Notes under the pieces: model-generated
What the model was told of the DNA's origin: nothing
What the model saw: only the letters and a program-made list of their open reading frames with translations
The model's database searches: none
Translations under genes and position numbers: made by a program
Shown: positions 51,579-61,230 of the stretch, in pieces
Layout of the letters: every line of letters begins with the position of its first letter
Position numbering within the stretch: the stretch's first letter is position 1
Assembly (NCBI GenBank): GCA_977006965.1
Contig: OZ345354.1
Coordinates: 3,162,001-3,226,000 of the forward strand
Length of the DNA: 64,000 bases
Source of the DNA: Phymatolithon calcareum
Taxonomy: Eukaryota > Rhodophyta > Florideophyceae > Hapalidiales
Direction: 5' to 3'

Positions 51579-54500
51579 ATGAGCGAAATGGCACCCTCAT
51601 CTCTTGATGATACATTGGAAGGCTTACCCGTGCGAGTTGTCGACGTATCCAACTTATGGTCCACCCTCTGCATTGCGAAAACAATTCCGCTGGGCCGCCT
51701 CGAGTGGATCTGGAACTCTCGAAGCACATCAATTCGAGAATCTTCGCTATCCGCGAAAGCAGTCTTCGATCTTACAGACGCTCTGACTGTACCCGAACGC
51801 ACAGAATCCGAACGCGCCCAGCTATGGTTTCGAAGTCCATATTTCCATCTCCTGCTTATTCCCATCTCCGATTTGGACACGCCCAAAGATTCTACAGGAT
51901 GGTCGCGCGTGCGCAAATTTGTCAGTACTTGCCGCAGCAAATCGGTGGAGTTTATCGTCGCGGTAATTGCGTCCGATAGCGTCGCTCGCCAGCAGCGCAA
52001 ATTACTGGAGCGATTGCGATCAGAAGTCAACATTTTCGGCCGGGGCCGCGAACGCGTTGTCACAGTACCCACTGTCGTCATGACCGAGGATCAAAACCCC
52101 ATCACGCATTTGTACAACTCTCCGTCGCACCAAGATTTGCTCATCAGACTGCGGGAGTGCTCTCGAGCAGGTGTCGAGGCTCGGGTACAGAAATATGAAA
52201 ACGAACTGGCACGTTTGCTCACGAACCGAGCTGCTGGCTCGTGGTCATTTTGCTATTTCTTCTCCGTGAAGGAAGCGATGGGGTTCGTGTTTTGTCAGTT
52301 GGGACGACGTGATATTGCGCTTAGACTGCTCGATGAATTGCATTCCATTATGGTCGAGGCCGATGAAAAGGAAGGAACTAGAGCATTTTGCAGGGAAACT
52401 CCGTGTGATGCAGCGGCTAATGTCACCAACGTCAGTGGTAAGGATTTCGAGAAATTATTTATGGACGAGTCCATCACCGAAATGGAAATGCGTACATATC
52501 TGTTCGCTCGACAGACTGAAATAATGCTTCCGGATAGAAAGTTTGCCGATATTGCCGAAAGGGGGCTCAAGCTTATTACCGCAATCTCCCGACGTTGCAT
52601 TGAGGAATCGGCGAAGGAACAATCGCTAACTTCTGCATGCTTTCGAGATGCTTGGGTGTTCACCGCATCGCGCGCCTTGGCATCGACACTTGCGCCGGCA
52701 ATTCCAGCTAGTGTACCAGACACGAATGCTCTGACGCCCCAGTTATCCACTCCAAAGGAAAGACATACGGCCAGACTCATCGCTGGCTTTCATGTGCACG
52801 CGCTCAAGGCGTTTCTCGGACTTGCGAAAGTGGTTCTTCCAGGTGTCATGGCGCCAGAAAAGGAAACCGAAATATCTATTTCGGATGAAGCTCGAAAAGA
52901 GCTCTTAGAGTTTTTCAATGAAGAGCTTCGTGACGCTTTGAGTAACCACCACAATGCCGAAATTTTGTACTCCGTAATTGCAAATGCTGCAGCAAGTTTG
53001 TATGAAATGGGAGGTCGGTCAAGAGGAGCTGCAGCACTAGATGGCGATGCAGGCGTGATTCGATTGCGAAACGGCAGTTTAAGCGAGGCTGAGAAACTTC
53101 TCAACGCCCAGTGCTCGCGCTTTAGCGATGACCACAGTTGGGACGAATTACATCAACGAAAACGGAAAGAATTGGCGCGTGTGGAAAAGCAACTCGGTAA
53201 GGTGCAAGAATATCTCGTGAGTTGCCTCACGATGCTCTTTATGACACGAGGTGCTCGAAGTATTGACCTCGTGCCTCTATCCTCAACCGTACAGTCCGCC
53301 GAAAAGAAAGAACAAGCTACGTTTTGGTCCAAGGAAGCATACGAAGCTGCAGCCAAACTCCCAAGAGTGATGAAATATAAGGCTGAGAAACTCGTAGCCG
53401 TGTCTGTTCAACCAAATGCGAAAAACTGGCGTGAAGGCGATGCTGCGGAAGCTGTTGTTGTCATTCAGTCAGATATACCTGCACATTTACAATTTGACTC
53501 TCTCTTTGTGGAGCTGAAAAGCGCGTTCGCAGCAAGCGCAGACAACAAAGCCCCGTCAGCTTTGCACGGAGAGAAACCTGCGTCCCCGAGTTCGACTCGC
53601 TCCTCTACCACGCTAACTCTGAAAAGCAAGGGCGGTGGAATTACTGTTCGCCCGGGGACGAATGAAATTTCGGTTTTTACGTCGGAAGTTTATTGGTCTG
53701 GGCGATATATCGTAAGTCTTGTTGCTCTATTTATTGGCAAGTTGAAGCTGGTTCAAGTGGCACCAAAACTTGAGGCCAGTGCAACCGTTTTTATGAGAGG
53801 ATCCTCATCACAAAAGGAGTCGTCTCACAAATCATCCAGTGCAACTCCTCCATCTGAGCTTGGGAAAGGAGCAGTTCGATTCCCATGCTTCTACGCCAAG
53901 TCAAGATCTCCTGCAGCATCATTGACAATACGGCAAGATTGTCCTATTTATCTGGTGCAGGGACCTCTGCAAGTTGTTCTCGTTGACATCAAATCCGAGA
54001 AGTATGGCATTGCGAAAGGGGCTTCTATTCATGTGAACTTGTCTTTCGATGAAGACAAGGGGATTGATGAAAGCCTTTCTCTTCTCGAATTCCTTGATTT
54101 TTCGAAGGCAGCAAGTGGAGCGCAGAACAGCGAGGTATCATCGTCACCGATTTTTTTCCAGTCTAAACCCAGTGACAAAGCTGGGATTGAAGCAATCATT
54201 GATGAAGATGTATCCGTTGGAACTACTCTAACAGCGCGCCTGTCACTGCAAGTTCCCCAAAGCTTGTGCTCATGGGCACTGGAACAAAAATCGTGCGTAG
54301 AGGCCGAGTGCGTCTTGACAGCTGCGCTTTGTGGCCGAGAATTAGCAAGTACTTCCAAACGAGGCTTCAAGTACTCGACTGAACAAGCCATAAGCATACT
54401 GAGCCCTGTGAGCTTCTCCACTCGTTCGGATGTCAACACGAAATCATCCGACGTTGTACCGGCACCGCATAACTTAAACGATTCATATATTTCGGAAGGA

Positions 54501-55721
54501 GGAACTCTTGTTTGTACTTTGCAGTCAAGAGTGGTTAGGGACAGAACTATCACCTTGCAGAGCGCAAGCCTAGATCTTCCTTACTGGCTTCAACTTTGCC
54601 AGGGCGAAGACCCTCCTCATGCTGACCTCCTACCATGCACTGTGAGTCACGGTTGTCGATTTCTTTTTTCATTTGACATCGATGTTTGCACAAACGAACC
54701 GCACCCCGACAGTCTGAGAGAGTCGCTTTCAAGTGTAACTGAAAGCTTATCTCATCGGAGATATGTGAGACGATCAATGGATTTTCAGACACCTGTGGAG
54801 GATCATGAGCTTGACAACAAACCGCCTGTGTCCAGCCCACTCATCCGGCAATCTGGAGGTGGGAAGACTAGCAAGAATGGCCCTGGTGAGTCAGTAGAAT
54901 TGGAGGCCAGTTCAAGTCCAGAAGCCGAGCGTGCGGGTCAGGGTGATATTGAAATGACGGCAGATGTGGAAATGGAGGACGTCGTCGAGCCAATGCAGAC
55001 CACAATTCCTGAACTTGGTGACGTTGTCGATCTCTCAAGTGGCATGGGTGAGAAGTCCACGAACGTGAAGAATGCATACACCCCGTTGGCATTATCGGAA
55101 CAAGACATGATTGGAAAGCTGAAAGTTGATTTTTCGATAGAAGGCGTGGACGGAATTACACGGGTAGAACACATAATCTCGTTGAAGTCGTTCATACCGC
55201 AAACTCGTCTGTACCGCATTCAACGAAGCTGTCCGGAGAATGTCGATGCCGGTCAAGCTGTGGAGCTCGGTTTCTGGATATCAGTGGCGAGAAGTGCAAT
55301 CCTGGCGGAGGATGAAAACGGTGAAGGTGAAGTTTTGCAATACGAGATTGAAGCAGATCCTATTCACTGGATTGTTGCCGGTCGAAAGCGCGGAAGAATT
55401 GAGATATCAAGAGGAACGTCAAGCATAGAACAAGCTACAATAATACCACTCATGACGGGACGCGTTCTGGTACCCACTATTCGATTGTACACTGAAAGTG
55501 GAGAGTCAGTGGCGGAAAACAGTTTTGAAAACTTGAATGAATGCATGCAGGTGGTGGTATTCCCTTGTGCGAACGTGACGACGGTTTGTAAGCTGAGAAA
55601 AACTAACGCTCGGGACGGCCTTCTTCTCGGAGGAAACCTCAATGGTGCAAGTAGTCGAACGATTAACCCGAAAGCGCATATGCCTGCCGTGGTCACATTC
55701 GACTCGTTTTTTGACACTTAG
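51579..55721 (+). CDS. TRAPPC10: TRAPP II complex subunit TRAPPC10 (Trs130)
   Basis: 1,380 residues without an intron, from ATG 51579 (a second ATG follows three codons later). TRAPPC10/Trs130 is a core of TRAPPII, the exchange-factor complex acting on Rab11/Ypt31-type GTPases at the trans-Golgi. The N-terminal third carries the family blocks FHLLLIPISDLD, SWSFCYFFSVKEAMGFVFCQ, then ALRLLDELHSIM and MRTYLFARQTEIML, followed by helical repeats with ARLIAGFHVHALKAFLGLA. The middle and C-terminal parts are beta-rich (about residues 600-1380), as in homologues. An acidic low-complexity insert near residues 1100-1150 (DIEMTADVEMEDVVE) is not typical. Length compares with about 1,260 in human and 1,100 in yeast. 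Confidence 0.88.
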   Translation: MSEMAPSSLDDTLEGLPVRVVDVSNLWSTLCIAKTIPLGRLEWIWNSRSTSIRESSLSAKAVFDLTDALTVPERTESERAQLWFRSPYFHLLLIPISDLDTPKDSTGWSRVRKFVSTCRSKSVEFIVAVIASDSVARQQRKLLERLRSEVNIFGRGRERVVTVPTVVMTEDQNPITHLYNSPSHQDLLIRLRECSRAGVEARVQKYENELARLLTNRAAGSWSFCYFFSVKEAMGFVFCQLGRRDIALRLLDELHSIMVEADEKEGTRAFCRETPCDAAANVTNVSGKDFEKLFMDESITEMEMRTYLFARQTEIMLPDRKFADIAERGLKLITAISRRCIEESAKEQSLTSACFRDAWVFTASRALASTLAPAIPASVPDTNALTPQLSTPKERHTARLIAGFHVHALKAFLGLAKVVLPGVMAPEKETEISISDEARKELLEFFNEELRDALSNHHNAEILYSVIANAAASLYEMGGRSRGAAALDGDAGVIRLRNGSLSEAEKLLNAQCSRFSDDHSWDELHQRKRKELARVEKQLGKVQEYLVSCLTMLFMTRGARSIDLVPLSSTVQSAEKKEQATFWSKEAYEAAAKLPRVMKYKAEKLVAVSVQPNAKNWREGDAAEAVVVIQSDIPAHLQFDSLFVELKSAFAASADNKAPSALHGEKPASPSSTRSSTTLTLKSKGGGITVRPGTNEISVFTSEVYWSGRYIVSLVALFIGKLKLVQVAPKLEASATVFMRGSSSQKESSHKSSSATPPSELGKGAVRFPCFYAKSRSPAASLTIRQDCPIYLVQGPLQVVLVDIKSEKYGIAKGASIHVNLSFDEDKGIDESLSLLEFLDFSKAASGAQNSEVSSSPIFFQSKPSDKAGIEAIIDEDVSVGTTLTARLSLQVPQSLCSWALEQKSCVEAECVLTAALCGRELASTSKRGFKYSTEQAISILSPVSFSTRSDVNTKSSDVVPAPHNLNDSYISEGGTLVCTLQSRVVRDRTITLQSASLDLPYWLQLCQGEDPPHADLLPCTVSHGCRFLFSFDIDVCTNEPHPDSLRESLSSVTESLSHRRYVRRSMDFQTPVEDHELDNKPPVSSPLIRQSGGGKTSKNGPGESVELEASSSPEAERAGQGDIEMTADVEMEDVVEPMQTTIPELGDVVDLSSGMGEKSTNVKNAYTPLALSEQDMIGKLKVDFSIEGVDGITRVEHIISLKSFIPQTRLYRIQRSCPENVDAGQAVELGFWISVARSAILAEDENGEGEVLQYEIEADPIHWIVAGRKRGRIEISRGTSSIEQATIIPLMTGRVLVPTIRLYTESGESVAENSFENLNECMQVVVFPCANVTTVCKLRKTNARDGLLLGGNLNGASSRTINPKAHMPAVVTFDSFFDT

Positions 55722-56954
55722 GAAATTTTTGTACTCGAATTTGTAAAATAATGCGCGCCTGAAGTGCGCAGCGTCATTGCAATCGATTTTGTGTAATTTG
55801 TGTTTCCGAAATGGAACCTCATATCTCGAGCGACAATTGAACACATCCACATCGCGCTCTCATCGGCGGGCGATTTTCACTGGGGTCGCTGAGCAGAGCT
55901 TCCGCCCAGTGGGCATGCCCTCGTAGAACAGGCATATGAGAAAAGAAAGCGGGAATTTTAATAGTTCTCAAGGCATTTGCAGACCTTTGGGCAACACTTC
56001 TAAGGAAGTACGCTGACTGATTGCTCCCGGAACCCACCCGACCGGTAGAATCAGAAAAACTTCAAACCTAAAAAAAGATATGTCGAAAAACCGGCAAATG
56101 TGCGGATGCAACGAGTAGATTGAGAGGGGAAGCTGCTCTGGTGTCGGCGACTCTGGCGTTGAGGGCTTCTAAAATAAAAACTTACAATTTCCCCGAGTAG
56201 ATTGAGATTTATTCCATTTTTGGCGTCACGGAAAAATAATGCAGGGCTTCAAGAGGAAAGGACTTCGGTTGATTGAATAGCCATGCGCTGGAGAATGAAC
56301 ATGATACTGATGCTTTTATTACTACTAATAGAAAATTCTAAATCGCTCTTGTTGGAGATACAGAGAACGGGGTAGCCCGTACAGTTGCTTAGTTCTAGAA
56401 AAGGCGACAGTGGCGGCTGAATTCGCATCGCAAACAATGGAATTGATGGTGCAGTGGCTATCGCCTGTCTCGCTGTTTTTTCCCTACCGGTGCGGCTTGT
56501 TTTGGGCAACGAACACACGTAGCTCTTCTTCTGCACTACGCCTTTGGTGACTCGTGCAGGCGGCTGTAGCGCCAGGCGCTCAGGAACACGACGCCACAAG
56601 GGTCAGAGAAGACCAGGAGAGAAAAGGATCAGGAGAGTACAAGCGGAGGAAAGAGACAAGCAAACAAAAACCCCAAGAAGACAAAAAGACAGAATAAGCG
56701 TGAAGATGTCGGCGTCGCCCCCCCGGCACCGACAGACGCACGAAAAGGGAAAGGGACCTTGAGCGCGATTGTCATCGCACTGGCTTGTGCGGCGAAACGG
56801 TTGCGGTCAAGAAGGGGTGGGAGAATTTCAATTCCGCATGGTCGAATGGACGTGAAGGCGAGCTTGACCGTGGGCCATCCGAGCAGTCGAGGCGAAATTT
56901 GAAGATCTCCCACCTTCCTTTACTCAGATGAACGAACTAACTATCTTAAATACT
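55722..56954. other. No gene recognised
   Basis: Contains the TRAPPC10 3' end. Frames such as 56544-56762 (+, 72 codons, very basic) look like compositional artefacts. No RNA gene or repeat end is seen. Confidence 0.4.
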
Positions 56955-57063
56955 ACCAGCGAAGCGAAAAAACAGCGCGTAGATACACGAGAGACACGAT
57001 TCCCTTTCGGCCCGGCAGACCACTTACTATGGGCATCGTGAGGATCGCGATCCGAGTTGCGGG
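56955..57063. repeat. Direct repeat, first copy (partner 57566-57669)
   Basis: Shares GCGAAGCGAAAAAACAGC, CGAGAGACACGATTCCCTT and ATCGCGATCCGAGT with the partner, about 80% identical overall by eye. The pair encloses the double hairpin. Confidence 0.65.
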
Positions 57064-57137
57064 CGTACAGTCACAAGAAAAACCGAAATCCGAGCTCCGA
57101 GGCGTACAGTCGAGACAAGAACAGCTAAATAAACAGC

Positions 57138-57198
57138 GGGTGCGACACCGTCACCGCCCATCATCATCATCATCATGGGCGGTGACGGTGTCGCACCC
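57138..57198. repeat. Perfect hairpin 1 (24-bp arms)
   Basis: 57138-57161 is the exact reverse complement of 57175-57198. The 13-base loop is CATCATCATCATC. Hairpin 2 starts at the next base. Confidence 0.95.
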
Positions 57199-57281
57199 TT
57201 TCATCACGCAAGCACGCACGTCTCACATAATGCAATGATGATCATTACAGTATGTGAGACGTGCGTGCTTGCGTGATGAAA
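57199..57281. repeat. Perfect hairpin 2 (31-bp arms)
   Basis: 57199-57229 is the exact reverse complement of 57251-57281, with a 21-base loop containing ATGATGATCAT. It abuts hairpin 1 without a gap. Confidence 0.95.
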
Positions 57282-57565
57282 TGTCTTAAAGTTTCGATCT
57301 TTCTCTTTGTCTTATGGATGAAACTATACAGGTCTCCTCTATGTCAGGAACGTGCAGTGTTTCTTGAACCATTTGATCACCGCCACCTGAAAAGGCCATA
57401 CCGCACAATCGCCAAACGTGCGCTTTATTAATACGTATTCCCCGGCGGCAAGCTTCAGGTACAAACCGATTCTACTGGTTGCGGTAGACGACAATGCACC
57501 CATGACTCAGTAGGCATAAGGCACAACCACCGGATCCATCTTCATTTACTCTTATCTTATATACT

Positions 57566-57669
57566 TCTCGCGAAGCGAAAAAACAGCCCATATATACGCG
57601 AGAGACACGATTCCCTTACGGCCAGGCAAATCACCTACTATGAGCATCCTAAGTATCGCGATCCGAGTG
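57566..57669. repeat. Direct repeat, second copy
   Basis: Partner of 56955-57063, same orientation, about 600 bp away. Confidence 0.65.
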
Positions 57670-57916
57670 GATCTCCTATTGCACAACCTGGTGTAACACG
57701 CTATGCACATGATACAATTGAGAGACCTGAGCGGTAATCAAATGAAGTGTACGGTATTGTAGTCCGCAAATATTTAATTTCTCCATTACTGTGTAGATTA
57801 CTGCCATGCGGCGCCAGTAGTATACAGAGCGCTTCTCTTACGGATATTTGATGATTTTATTTTTGAGAGCTCCCAAAGCCTCACCTTGGAGTAACGGGGC
57901 AGCTCTTGCATAATCT

Positions 57917-59149
57917 CTACGCTATAGTCATCTGGCTGCTCAAAACGTTCTTGATTCGTAATTCTCTCCCAACAAGAGCCCCTGTGAGTCTCTTGCACTC
58001 AAACTCAATTTCTGTACTCATCTTCGATGACGCTAGAGTACGTTGTAAGGCGACTAGTTCGACCACCGCGGTAATCCCACAGTAAGCACCCAACACTGAT
58101 TTCCTCCAAAGGGGTGCTCGGTTGAATGTCAACCTTAGGCACCTTAAACGTGTTGTTCTTTCTCCTATGTAAAGGATCCCTGCTAGCTTGCCTTCAATAG
58201 GAATCTTCATTGATCTGCCTTCTTCTTCCTTTTCCCATACCTTAATTGTTTCTTCTCTCCTCCTCTTCTTCGTGACAGATCCCTCCTGGGCTTTCTGAAG
58301 GACTTGTCGCAAGTCTTCATACATCTTGAGATATTCAATATCCTTCATTGCTTCTTTTACGTCCTCATCTCTTCCAACGTACTCTTCTGTTTCTTCAAGG
58401 CGCTTTTTGTGCATTACCAGGCTTAATGAAAACCTTTTTGCTTGATGACGTCTCCTCATTTTTGGTGGTCCCAGTCGGCACAGAACTCGCATTCGGTCCC
58501 GGCGGTGTTCGGCATACTTTCCGAAAACATTCTTGTAGAACAAGCCCTCTGCCGACTCGATTGCCGAGAGCAATCGATTTGTCATTGGAGTAACGTGTAA
58601 CGAATACTCCCATTTCGGGATAATTAGCGACTGAAAGATGCTGATGCATGTCTCCGGTTTGAATCCTCGAACATTCACTCCAAGCTCCCGAAGCTTATGT
58701 ATGCATCCTGCAGCATTTCGAACTCTTGCTATGGCCGTGTCATCCGTAACACCCTTGTTATTCATGCTTGCCCCAAGATACGAGAGTCTCCAGGCTTGAT
58801 ATAGTTCTCGTCCCGCCAAGTAAAACGTGTGCTTCTGAAGTCCTTTGTACTTAAGAACTTCGCTTTTTCCTGGTTTTGTGTTCCATTTCATGCCATTTTC
58901 GCTTGCCCAACTGGTCGCTATATCAAGAAGTTTCTGCATTCCTCGTCCTGTCTTCGCTTGAAGCTGAACATCATCTGCGAACAATTGCACAGGGCTTTCT
59001 GAGACGTTCCTGTCTGTCTTGGAGACGGCCGTGTTATGCATGATGATCATGCATAACACGCAAGAGAAACGCTCTGTACGGCGCTCTCGAATATATTCCG
59101 TCATCTCTTGCGATGATTCCTTTTGTTGGTAATTACTAATTACCAACAA
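57917..59149 (-). pseudogene. Non-LTR (LINE-like) reverse transcriptase, 5'-truncated
   Basis: 410 codons without an ATG at the opening; the frame begins inside a palindrome arm (59137-59156). The RT catalytic box is SPVQLFADDVQLQ near 58980, followed by typical LINE text: MQKLLDIATSWASENGMKWN, KPGKSEVLKYKG, and LSYLGASMNNKGV, then SLIIPKWEYSLHVTP. The fingers and the first catalytic motifs that should precede FADD are missing, replaced by a short stretch holding a second palindrome (59030-59060). The C-terminus is Lys/Glu-rich and ends near 57917. No endonuclease domain, no poly-A seen. Confidence 0.7.
59030..59060. repeat. Hairpin 3 (15-bp arms, 1-base loop)
   Basis: CGTGTTATGCATGAT, one G, then its exact complement. 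It lies inside the RT frame just upstream of FADD and contains ATGATGATCAT as in hairpin 2's loop. Confidence 0.95.
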
Positions 59150-59156
59150 AAGGAAT
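59116..59156. repeat. Hairpin 4 (20-bp arms, 1-base loop)
   Basis: 59116-59135 is the exact reverse complement of 59137-59156. It marks the 5' truncation point of the RT remnant. Confidence 0.95.
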
Positions 59157-59320
59157 TAGTAGTGTCCGTTAGGGAGGCATTAAACACACTGCTGTAAAGA
59201 TGTATCGAGATTTGATTGATTCGACAAATAGACTCGTTGCCCAGACGGAGTGTTCCAATGTATGTGCACCTTTTCAACAAAGCGCGCGAGTAATGTTGAA
59301 ATCATTGCATTCCCACAGAA

Positions 59321-59936
59321 TCAAAGATGCCATTTGTCATTAACGGTGACGGCTGCAGCGCTGTTGATCCCCTTACGTCCGGCGGCCTGGATGTCTTTCA
59401 CTTGACGATCCTGCAGAACCAGCTTCTTTGTAATGAGAGCCGCAGCTTTCACGCCACGTTTCTTGTAGTAGTCCAGCACCAGCCGTATGCCTTCAGCATC
59501 GAAGTGCAAGTTGTCGCCGAAGTGCCGCCCCACGTTCTGCCCGTCCAGCACGACCATCCGGCGCTTGGTCGTAAATTTCGCTGTCTTTTTTGAAAGAAGG
59601 ATAGGCTTGGGGCGATGAGGAGAGTCGACAGGGAGCTCTCTGAGGAATGGCCGAGGGTTTTCCTCGCCTCTGGGGCGCAGATGGGGATATTGTCCTGGCG
59701 ACAATACCCATAGCTTCTTTCCAAACCCTGTCCGCCGTTGTACCTGACTTTCTTTTTTGTTTCATGTACACTTGTCCGGGTTGTGCTTTGCAAACGAAAT
59801 CGTCAAAAACACGAGCCTTGCTCTTTCCGTGCTTGCGCGATGGAGTCGCCTCTTCCGAGCTGAGTCGGCGTGATGTTGTCCGTTGGCCCAACTGTTTTGC
59901 CGAGTAGAGCGTTCTGTCTCCACGCCCATGGAACAT
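59321..59936 (-). pseudogene. NYN/PIN-type (Zc3h12a-like) ribonuclease fragment
   Basis: From ATG 59934-59936 a basic N-terminal part (RVFDDFVCKAQPGQVYMKQK) is in one frame; the domain proper is in another, from about 59700 down: RRMVVLDGQNVGRHFGD (the first catalytic Asp in the V-x-DG-x-NV motif) and FDAEGIRLVLDYYKKRG, the two opening motifs of the Zc3h12a-like RNase domain. The change of frame could be a one-base indel (a run of six A near 59590 is a candidate) or a missed intron. The domain stops after about 75 residues, half the usual length, without the later acidic residues. It is therefore probably broken. Confidence 0.55.
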
Positions 59937-60183
59937 GCGAACCGGTTTTTGGAGCGAAAGCGATAGTAGCTCATTTGTCTGCAAGATCCTATGCAGGCAA
60001 TTGGCAGATATGTTATGGTCAAATCGACGGCCTGTAGTGTTGTAGACATTCTGTGGAGCTTCGTGTACATTGGACCTGAACTAGTCAGTCCAACTTGACG
60101 ATGATTGATGATTTAATTTCTAAATTCCATGCTAAATATTAGATAACAGACTCATCATGATGATCGCCGATTGTCACATGATG

Positions 60184-60214
60184 GAAAGTGCACCTCATGA
60201 TGTGGTGCACTTTC
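60184..60214. repeat. Hairpin 5 (11-bp arms)
   Basis: GAAAGTGCACC (60184-60194) pairs with GGTGCACTTTC (60204-60214) around TCATGATGT. A TCATCATGATGATC palindrome lies 30 bp upstream. Confidence 0.9.
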
Positions 60215-60411
60215 ATGGAAATGCACCTAAAAAATGCAAGAAGGCGAACGAAAATTTGAGGGTCAGACTGCATTTCATGGCCGACAAGTATCAGTTAAGA
60301 GCACACTAACTAGCTCAAATCTGACATGCCACGAAAATAGGGCATCGCTGAAGGATATAATTTTGGAGCTCTAGTCCAGAGGATTTCCGAATTTTATTCG
60401 ATTCCCAAACA

Positions 60412-60419
60412 CTATAAAA
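60412..60419 (+). promoter_or_regulatory. TATA box of the secreted-protein gene
   Basis: CTATAAAAG lies 104 bp upstream of the ATG at 60523, leaving a 5' leader of about 75-80 bases that is rich in CA and AG. Confidence 0.6.
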
Positions 60420-60522
60420 GCCGTTTATCCTTGCACTCTCCGATCCCATCCGCCAAAACAAGCACAACCAACATCAGAGCAGAGACCGAATCCTCTTTTC
60501 AAAAGACAAAATCCTTGCAAAA

Positions 60523-61230
60523 ATGACGATCCTCACTGCCCTTGCCATCGTTTTTGCACTCGGCTTCGTCTCTCACGTACACGCTGCTAAGCCGCTTCTT
60601 GCGCACCACCCGCATGTGCCACATCACGCCCAACGCACTTGCCACAACAAATGTCGCTTCCGCCTTTGCAACTATCAGACTACTTTCAAGATTGGCAAGC
60701 TCGCTGGAGTCGCCTTCACTGGAGCAATCTGTTCCAACGTCGGGAAAAAAGTTGGCATTGTCAGGTCCTCAGGCGAAGCCTACGTGTTTGAAGGCAACAG
60801 CATCGTCAAGATTTCCAAGTGGCATCCGAAAGGACTGGAGAAACGTTTTTCGTCCACCCTCTTCAAGTCCTACGTTATCGGACATGATAACATTTCTGGA
60901 ATCGGACACGAAGAGTTACAGAAGAGTCAACTGTGGTTCCTGAACAATCGGTGTGTTGTATTACCTCTGACTTCGTATCAGATTCTGCACCGCTATGGAT
61001 ATGTTGTGGGGGAGGAGCACCCAAAGGGGTCTCCTCTCAGGGACTGCGTTGAGTTTATTACCCAGGTTGCGAGTCCAGTTTCCGCCCCTGTGTTCAATAC
61101 TGTGATCACTCCAAAGCGTACCGCGCGTCGTCGCGCGGGACACAAGGGTACCGGAAACGACATCACGTCTTCCAATAGCGGAAAAGACTCATTGCCCTCC
61201 TTCCAGGACAATCAGTTTAGAGGGTTTTAG
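60523..61230 (+). CDS. Secreted protein of unknown function
   Basis: 235 residues, one exon, true ATG with AAAA in front. The N-terminus is a textbook signal peptide: TILTALAIVFALGFVSHVHA, cleavage expected after Ala-21. A His-rich start of the mature protein (HHPHVPHHAQ) is followed by a Cys-containing domain with Cys at CHNKCRFRLC, then single Cys residues in AICSN, NRCVV and RDCVE. The C-terminal 50 residues are basic then Ser/Asn-rich and probably disordered (TPKRTARRRAGHKG). No hydrophobic anchor or GPI tail. I recognise no family. TATA box and good start context suggest an expressed gene, perhaps cell-wall or stress related. Confidence 0.7.
   Translation: MTILTALAIVFALGFVSHVHAAKPLLAHHPHVPHHAQRTCHNKCRFRLCNYQTTFKIGKLAGVAFTGAICSNVGKKVGIVRSSGEAYVFEGNSIVKISKWHPKGLEKRFSSTLFKSYVIGHDNISGIGHEELQKSQLWFLNNRCVVLPLTSYQILHRYGYVVGEEHPKGSPLRDCVEFITQVASPVSAPVFNTVITPKRTARRRAGHKGTGNDITSSNSGKDSLPSFQDNQFRGF

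Noticed and set aside
56544-56762. Basic 72-codon frame
   Set aside because: Low-complexity Lys/Arg composition from purine-rich DNA, no family.
57138-57281. CRISPR-like or tandem array
   Set aside because: The units are inverted, not direct, and differ from each other; this is a pair of hairpins in nuclear DNA.
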